Origin: Akkermansiaceae bacterium
GTDB lineage: Bacteria > Verrucomicrobiota > Verrucomicrobiia > Verrucomicrobiales > Akkermansiaceae
Direction of reading: 5' to 3'
DNA: 47,250 bases
NCBI GenBank assembly: GCA_025457665.1
Contig: JALOTY010000029.1
Location: 1 to 47,250 of the forward strand
Below the pieces are notes generated by a model. The model did not search any database and was not told the origin of the DNA. It saw nothing but the letters and a program-made list of their open reading frames with translations. Positions 42,428 through 47,250 of the stretch are shown here, piece after piece (position 1 is the stretch's first letter; every line of letters begins with the position of its first letter). A program made the translations under genes and the position numbers.

Positions 42428-43231
42428 CTATTTCGGCAGGTTGAAAACGAAGACCGTCGACAGGTTTTGGAAGTCAACGGAAGGGCGGACGACGGCCTCA
42501 GAGCTCAAGGGCCCGGGCTCGACATTGACGATTTCGCCAAGGAGGATGTCGGCAGGGAAAACCCCTCCCGCACCGGTCGAAAAGACACGCATCCCTTCGC
42601 TCAGGCGGGCATTGGCAGTGAGAAAACGGAGGCGCAGCATGGGCGCGCTGCCGAACTGCTCGCGCTGGCCCTGAAGAATCCCGGTTTCCGGGCTGCCTTC
42701 GACCTTGGCGTGCACCTGGCAGGCCTCATCGGTGAGCAGGAGGACAGTGGAGTGGTGATTGCCGATGCCATCGAGCCGACCGACAAGTCCGCGGTCGGTG
42801 ATGACGATTCCCGAGGTGGCGATGCCGGTCATTTGCCCGCGATCGATCTCCATGGTCTGCCACCACGACGTGGGTTGGCGGCGGGTGACCTGGGCGGCGA
42901 CCACTTCAAACTTCGTGCGTTCCTTGAAATCGAGAGCCCGTCGCAGGCTGTCATTTTCCGCCTCGACCTTGTGGTACTGGGCTTCGATGAGTTTCAGCCT
43001 GCCGAAATCCTCACGCATGGCATCGACCTCGGCCTGGAGTTTGCGGGACTGTTCCACCTCATCGAGAAAGGCCCGGGCGTGGAGTTCGAGGTTCGAGCCG
43101 GTGGTGAGGAAAGGGGAAATGGTTCGGTAGTACGTGGCCTGCATGGTGCGGACCGAGCGTGGACTACGAGTCATCGCCCAGGTGATCCCGGCGAGGAAAA
43201 GGAGGAGTGCCAGCAGGTTGAGCGGCCTCAT
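42428..43231 (-). CDS. mreC: Rod-shape-determining protein MreC
   Basis: A 267-residue periplasmic protein. A short N-terminal membrane anchor (RPLNLLALLLFLAGITWAM) is followed by a coiled coil of about residues 52-100 (FLDEVEQSRKLQAEVDAMREDFGRLKLIEAQYHKVEAENDSLRRAL) and the beta domains with TGIATSGIVITDRGLVGRLDGIGNHHSTVLLLTD, FGSAPMLRLRFLTANARLSEGMRVFSTGAGGVFP and NVEPGPLSSEAVVRPSVDFQNLSTVFVF. It scaffolds PBP2 in the elongasome. It lies between mreB (19-base gap) and mreD. Confidence 0.94.
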   Translation of the reverse strand: MRPLNLLALLLFLAGITWAMTRSPRSVRTMQATYYRTISPFLTTGSNLELHARAFLDEVEQSRKLQAEVDAMREDFGRLKLIEAQYHKVEAENDSLRRALDFKERTKFEVVAAQVTRRQPTSWWQTMEIDRGQMTGIATSGIVITDRGLVGRLDGIGNHHSTVLLLTDEACQVHAKVEGSPETGILQGQREQFGSAPMLRLRFLTANARLSEGMRVFSTGAGGVFPADILLGEIVNVEPGPLSSEAVVRPSVDFQNLSTVFVFNLPK

Positions 43232-43250
43232 GCCCGTGTCTGGGTGGGGC

Positions 43251-44279
43251 TCAGTTGGACGGGTGGCTGACCCGCTTCAGGACATCAAGTTCCTGAAGCA
43301 TTTTCCCGGTGCCTTCGGCGACGGCGCTGAGGGGATCCTCGGCGATGTGAACCGGCAGGCCTGTTTCCTCGCGGAGCAGCTTGTCGAGGCCGCGCAGCAG
43401 GGCGCCGCCTCCAGCGAGGACGATACCGCGATCGACAAGGTCGGCGGCGAGTTCCGGGGGACAGCGTTCGAGAGTGGTGCGGACCGCGTCCACGATGGTG
43501 CCGAGGGGGTCGGCCATGGCTTCCCGGATTTCCTGGGAGGTGATGGTGATCGTTTTCGGTAGCCCGGCGACGAGGTCGCGCCCTTTCACATCCATGGTGA
43601 GTTCCTTGGAAAGCGGGGCGGCGGAGCCGAGGCGGATCTTGATGTCCTCGGCCGTGCGCTCGCCGATCATCAGGTTGTAGTTCCGCTTCATGTAGGAGAC
43701 GATGGCCTCGTCCAGCTCATCACCGGCGGTGCGGACGGAGCGGGCATAAACGATGCCGCCGAGGGAAATGAGGGCCACTTCGGTGGTGCCACCGCCGATA
43801 TCGACGATCATGTTTCCCGAGGCGTCCATGACGGGCAGGCCGACTCCGATGGCGGCGGCCATGGGTTCCTCGACGATGTGGACCCACTTCGCCCCGGCCT
43901 GTTCGGCGGATTCGGAGACGGCGCGGCGCTCGACTTCGGTGATGCCGGAGGGCACGGCGATGACGACCCGGGTATTCGTCCGGCGGCGGGGGCTGGCCTT
44001 GCGGATGAAGTGCCGGAGCATGGCCTCGGTGACCTGGAAATCGGCGATCACACCGTCCTTGAGGGGGCGGATGGCGACGATGTTCCCGGGGGTCCGGCCG
44101 AGCATGCGCTTGGCATCATCCCCCACGGCGAGAACTTCGTTCGTGCCGGCTTTGACGGCGACGACGGAGGGTTCACGGAGGACGATTCCTTGGTCCTTGA
44201 CGTTGACGAGGGTATTGGCGGTGCCGAGATCGATGCCGATGTCGTTGGAGAAGAAGTTTCCGAAAAGTCGAGACAACAT
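43251..44279 (-). CDS. mreB: Rod-shape-determining actin-like protein MreB
   Basis: A 342-residue bacterial actin that organises lateral wall synthesis. Seen: [31 protein letters not shown] (phosphate-1 loop), [44 protein letters not shown] (phosphate-2), [30 protein letters not shown] and [13 protein letters not shown] (adenosine motif). The start ATG 44279 gives the canonical [10 protein letters not shown]; open codons upstream have no family likeness. First gene of the mre operon. A terminator at 44367-44396 separates it from the minus-strand protease gene upstream, so its promoter should lie in 44280-44366. Confidence 0.97.
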   Translation of the reverse strand: MLSRLFGNFFSNDIGIDLGTANTLVNVKDQGIVLREPSVVAVKAGTNEVLAVGDDAKRMLGRTPGNIVAIRPLKDGVIADFQVTEAMLRHFIRKASPRRRTNTRVVIAVPSGITEVERRAVSESAEQAGAKWVHIVEEPMAAAIGVGLPVMDASGNMIVDIGGGTTEVALISLGGIVYARSVRTAGDELDEAIVSYMKRNYNLMIGERTAEDIKIRLGSAAPLSKELTMDVKGRDLVAGLPKTITITSQEIREAMADPLGTIVDAVRTTLERCPPELAADLVDRGIVLAGGGALLRGLDKLLREETGLPVHIAEDPLSAVAEGTGKMLQELDVLKRVSHPSN

Positions 44280-44366
44280 GTTGGTGTTGAAAGAGAAAGG
44301 TGGATAAATTGGGGAAAGCGATCGCGCTGCGGGCCGGTCATCGGGAATGGCGGCACGGAGCAAAAA

Positions 44367-44396
44367 GCCCTCCTCCGGGCGTTTCCGGGGGAGGGC
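44367..44396 (-). terminator. Rho-independent terminator of the ClpP-like protease gene
   Basis: Stem GCCCTCCTCCGG / CCGGGGGAGGGC (12 pairs with one G-T wobble), six-base loop, and on the minus strand a CTTTTT tail. It lies 89 bases after the protease stop codon and 87 bases before the mreB start. Confidence 0.85.
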
Positions 44397-44485
44397 GTGA
44401 AATATGACGATTCCGTGGCTTGCTGGTCAAGCGGGATTCCATGGCTTGTGCCATGAATTCCAAGGGGTTTGGTAAGGCGGGCCGA

Positions 44486-45754
44486 TCAGCGGAGGCGGTA
44501 GTAGGCGTCCGGGTTGTAGATGAAGTAGACGTCTTTCGGGTTGGTCCGCGGCAGATACATGAAGGGCCGGCCTTCCTCATCGATGGACTCCGTGAGGTCC
44601 GGGACAGGGGCTCCGCCCTCCGGCATCACCACCCGGACTTCCGGTCGCTCGGTCATGTCGGGATTCACGCGGAAGGAGCTTTCCTCGATGCCGGAAACGA
44701 CATGATTGACCCACTTCAGCTTCTGCGCCTCTTCGCCGAACTCGGTCCAATCGCCGCTGCTGGCATGCTCATACATGCGTTTGATGAGTTCGTCGGTCGT
44801 GATGCCCATCTTCTGGGCGATCGGCGTGCCGAATCGGGCCCACCAACGGTTGCCTTCCTCGACGAGTTCCCGCTGCTGGGTCAGGTTCAAGCGACCCATG
44901 CCGCCGAAACTGATCTGGTGATGGAGGATCAACGAGTTGGGATAGGCATAGGACTCCTTGGCAAGGGTGGCGATCGTCGCGGCCATGGAGGCGGCAAAGG
45001 ATTTCACCACGACGTACACCGGTGCGTCGCTGGCCTCCATCGACTTCAAAATGCGGTATCCCGCCATCACAGAGCCGCCGGGGGAGTCATCGATGACGAT
45101 GAAGATGGGGAACTTGCGGTCCTTGTTGTTGTAGTAATCGATGCGGTCGGTGATGAAATCCGCCGTCTCCATGGTGATCGGGCCGTTCAGGGGGATGCGG
45201 CGGTCGGAAATCACCAGCGTCCCGTCCTCACGGAGCGGGTTTTCGAGGTAAACGGGCTCGGAGTCGGCATAGTTCGCACGCTTTTCCCGGGTCTCCCGGG
45301 TTTGGATTTCCCCCTGAAGCCGGGTGATTTCAATCGCCGAAGCGGTTTGCACGGCCTTCAAGCGGTGCGTGAGGGTGGCAGCCTCGGCCTTGGCGATTTC
45401 GCCTTCGCGGGTGATCCGGTCGCGCTCGGCGGCGATCTTCGCCATTTCTTCCTCACTTTCCGCCTGCCGCTTGGCATTGCTCATCGCGATGCGCTCGGCG
45501 ATGAGTTCTTTCTCGACCTTGAGGCGGGCGATTTCAGCCCGCATCTCGGCGGTCTCGCGCTTCACTCGCTCATCGATGAGAGCGTTTTCCAAAGCGAGTC
45601 GGGCTTGCTCTTCCTTGAGCTTGGCCTCTTCGGGATTTTCCTTGGGGGTCTCTGCCGCAGCTTTGGCGGGATCGGCGGGAGCTGCCTCCTGGGCAAGGAG
45701 GGGAAGACAGAGGGCGAGACCGAGAATGGCGGATCGGGTGATGGAGGACTTCAT
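44486..45754 (-). CDS. Exported ClpP-fold serine protease with a long N-terminal coiled coil
   Basis: A 422-residue protein with a signal peptide (SSITRSAILGLALCLPLLAQ, 3-22), a highly charged Glu/Ala/Arg coiled coil (about 40-160), and a ClpP/SppA-fold domain from about residue 165. The latter has the oxyanion strand IDDSPGGSV (221-229), SFAASMAAT with the probable nucleophile Ser256, LILHHQISFGG with the probable base His279, and a later SGDWTEFGEEAQKLKWVNHV block with the third residue. The motif order is ClpP-like, but a cytoplasmic AAA partner cannot reach a periplasmic protein, so it is probably self-contained. The start ATG 45754 is set by the signal peptide. Closest known use is signal-peptide peptidase or NfeD-type processing; substrate unknown. 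Confidence 0.8.
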   Translation of the reverse strand: MKSSITRSAILGLALCLPLLAQEAAPADPAKAAAETPKENPEEAKLKEEQARLALENALIDERVKRETAEMRAEIARLKVEKELIAERIAMSNAKRQAESEEEMAKIAAERDRITREGEIAKAEAATLTHRLKAVQTASAIEITRLQGEIQTRETREKRANYADSEPVYLENPLREDGTLVISDRRIPLNGPITMETADFITDRIDYYNNKDRKFPIFIVIDDSPGGSVMAGYRILKSMEASDAPVYVVVKSFAASMAATIATLAKESYAYPNSLILHHQISFGGMGRLNLTQQRELVEEGNRWWARFGTPIAQKMGITTDELIKRMYEHASSGDWTEFGEEAQKLKWVNHVVSGIEESSFRVNPDMTERPEVRVVMPEGGAPVPDLTESIDEEGRPFMYLPRTNPKDVYFIYNPDAYYRLR

Positions 45755-45819
45755 GGAATCAGAGGTTAAACAGGTGGGAACATACGCCGACCTGGAGCGG
45801 TCCTTTCCACCGCCCGCCC

Positions 45820-46686
45820 TCAAGCGTCATCCGTCGCCGATTTTGCCTTCTCTTCCGCCTCGATTTTTCGCAACTGCGCCCGATAGCCCATGAAAAGCAG
45901 GGTTCCGGCAATCAGCAGGAAGCCGAGCATCGCGGCACCGATGAAGAGGGCCACCTTGCTGCCGCCCGCTTGGATCTGCTCATCGGTGACAACCTCCGGG
46001 ACCGCTTGTCCGGGAATCCGGGCGAGAACCATTCGACCGGATTCCAAGCGTGCTTGGGTCAACTGCGCCATGACCGGGCCGATCCGGGCATCGGCAAGGG
46101 ATTTTTCAAAGATCCGCAGGGTCGAAAAGTGTCCCATGAAGCCCTCAGGAACGGTCGATCCCGGGACCTCCAAAGCCTCGACGCGGAAGGCCAACTCCCG
46201 TTTCCCGAGCAGGGGGGAAAGCCGGATCTTGCCGATCAGATAACGCGGGTCCGCGGCGATGGGACCGGGTTCGTCATCACGGGCCAGACGGGGGCGGCCA
46301 TTCAGGGTGTAACAGATGTCGGCATGGATGCCATCGGCCGCGACCTCCGTGACATGGAAGGTGCCGCGTAGCTCCGCAAGCTGGGGAAAGAGAGCGATCG
46401 CGTGATTCAAGTCATCCTTGCTGAGTTCCAAGGTCGCCTCCTGATCAGGCTGGGTCAGTTGTTTTTCAAAGGCTTCGAGCCTTTCCGTCAGTTCAATCGC
46501 TGCGGGATCGGTGGGTGTGACCCTCGACTGGGGAACCGGAGCGGCCGCCGCTTGGGTGAATTTCTCGATCTCCCCCGCCTGACGGAAGGGAACCCAAAGC
46601 GAAAAACCGACGAGAAAAACCAAAACCAGCACGGCCACGATCATGATCGTGCAGCCGGAAATCGGAGAGCGGGCGGAATCGGACAC
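45820..46686 (-). CDS. Membrane protein with two terminal helices and a periplasmic domain
   Basis: A 288-residue protein if it starts at GTG 46686; a 274-residue version starts at ATG 46644. An N-terminal transmembrane helix (TIMIVAVLVLVFLVGFSLWVPF) is followed by a soluble domain (residues about 40-245, with LELSKDDLNHAIALFPQLAELRGTFHVTEV and GKRELAFRVEALEVPGSTVPEGFMGHFSTLRIFE) and a C-terminal helix (KVALFIGAAMLGFLLIAGTLLFMG) with a charged cytoplasmic tail. I do not recognise a named family. It lies 65 bases upstream of the ClpP-like gene on the same strand and may be co-transcribed with it. Confidence 0.6.
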   Translation of the reverse strand: MSDSARSPISGCTIMIVAVLVLVFLVGFSLWVPFRQAGEIEKFTQAAAAPVPQSRVTPTDPAAIELTERLEAFEKQLTQPDQEATLELSKDDLNHAIALFPQLAELRGTFHVTEVAADGIHADICYTLNGRPRLARDDEPGPIAADPRYLIGKIRLSPLLGKRELAFRVEALEVPGSTVPEGFMGHFSTLRIFEKSLADARIGPVMAQLTQARLESGRMVLARIPGQAVPEVVTDEQIQAGGSKVALFIGAAMLGFLLIAGTLLFMGYRAQLRKIEAEEKAKSATDDA

Positions 46687-46854
46687 GGGCGGAGTGGAGG
46701 GGAAAAGGGATCGATCGGGAAGTGTCAAGTTCCGCCGGGAGCCACAGCGCCCATCGGACTTCGATCCCTGCCACCCGCCCCTGTCTGCCAAGCCCAAGCC
46801 ATGATGCGGTCAAGCGATGTCAAAGGTGCCCTCATTCAAAACCACCGCCACCCC

Positions 46855-47076
46855 TCACGTTTCCGACATCCCCAACCCTCGATTTTCGGAGCTGCCCCCG
46901 ACTTCCATGACGATGCAGACACCAGGGAAGCTCTGGGAGAGTCTTCGGCTGGAATCGCGGTCAAGGCTCATGAAACGCTCCTCAATGACCTCGCCCGTTT
47001 GGTTGAGGATACAGATGGCGTGCCTCTTGTCGCCCAGATCGATCCCGAGGGTGATCCTTGGTAGGGTGGGATTCAT
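46855..47076 (-). pseudogene. Truncated IS110-family-type transposase remnant
   Basis: The first about 55 codons from ATG 47076 read PTLPRITLGIDLGDKRHAICILNQTGEVIEERFMSLDRDSSRRLSQSF then GVCIVMEVG. These match the N-terminal DEDD domain of IS110-type transposases (first Asp in GIDLGDK, Glu in MEVG). Homology then stops (about 46910) and a short unrelated tail runs to a stop at 46855. The rest of the transposase and its ends are absent. Such an element normally has recombinase-type activity; this copy cannot be active. Confidence 0.7.
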
Positions 47077-47250
47077 GGCAGTAGTGATCCAGCACGCGGT
47101 TGCTCCGCCGCCAGTCACTGGCTTCTCATCTAATCTTGTTGGCCATTTGGAGCGATCTTCGATAGCGTGCCAATCGCGGTCCTTCTATCTCCCTCGATAA
47201 TACCCAAAGTCAGATTGTCCTGATCATAGTCAGCATGAACCGTAATGACA
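47077..47250. other. Sequence upstream of the IS110-type remnant
   Basis: No gene is visible. IS110 elements usually have a long non-coding 5' end, so this could be the outer end of the original element, but no boundary or target repeat could be identified. Confidence 0.3.

Noticed and set aside
44430..44460. The inverted word TTCCATGGC / GCCATGAA near 44437-44457 as an operator.
   Set aside because: Short, and in the 3' region of the protease gene beyond its stop; no regulatory context supports it.

Overview
The window reads as a gene-dense, GC-rich (clearly above 60 % by eye) stretch of a Gram-negative chromosome. The best fit is Verrucomicrobiota, probably a Verrucomicrobiaceae/Akkermansiaceae-type genome. 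That is inferred from gene families: a long secreted dehydrogenase-like protein with a terminal CxxCH haem site (the PVC-type architecture), a Tat-exported Gfo/Idh/MocA oxidoreductase, SHD1-like plus C39 peptidase architecture, DUF1460, DUF4230 and DUF2721 proteins. LptD shows an LPS-type outer membrane, and MreBCD with PBP2 shows a rod or elongating cell. I see no rRNA, tRNA, CRISPR array or intact mobile element.

Layout. 1-5.7 kb: the end of an Lrp-like/sirohaem-decarboxylase-like gene divergent from a truncated globin, then minus-strand cca, gatB, a CvpA-like membrane protein and aroC. The gaps between the last three genes are filled by an 8-bp tandem repeat (GCTGAAAN). 5.7-9.9 kb: a secreted metallophosphoesterase, a gene-free stretch with short direct repeats, a minus-strand set (L,D-transpeptidase, rhodanese, Dtd) and aat. 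10-12.7 kb: sucC and sucD, unusually separated by a nucleotidyltransferase-like gene, followed by a third GCTGAAAN block and a hairpin terminator. 12.9-20.6 kb: secreted and envelope proteins (Gfo/Idh/MocA oxidoreductase, GHL10-type hydrolase, DUF2721, DUF4230, a C39 peptidase), a small orphan secreted protein between two 65-bp direct copies of the C39 gene's 3' end, and an uncharacterised membrane protein. 20.7-24.8 kb: a compact amino-sugar operon, glmM, a left-handed-beta-helix acyltransferase and glmS. 24.9-33.9 kb: a phosphodiesterase-like gene divergent from glmM over two matching palindromes, DUF1460, the PVC haem protein, a nitroreductase, LptD and a TIGR01777 epimerase. 33.9-37.7 kb: feoA-feoB and a ROK-family protein. 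37.7-44.3 kb: the shape operon mreB-mreC-mreD-mrdA-rng with a small secreted gene at its end; mreD carries an apparent -1 frameshift. 44.4-46.7 kb: an exported ClpP-fold protease with a long coiled coil and a membrane protein. The window ends in an IS110-type transposase remnant.

Functionally the region is dominated by envelope building: UDP-GlcNAc precursors (glm operon), peptidoglycan elongation (mre/PBP2), cross-linking (L,D-transpeptidase), LPS export (LptD) and wall-degrading enzymes, mixed with translation housekeeping (cca, gatB, dtd, aat), the TCA cycle (sucCD), aromatic synthesis (aroC) and ferrous iron uptake (feoAB). The most unusual signals are the GCTGAAAN spacer repeat, the 65-bp duplicated gene end, the paired GTTCA-N8-TGAAC palindromes, the gene inserted between sucC and sucD, and the broken mreD frame.
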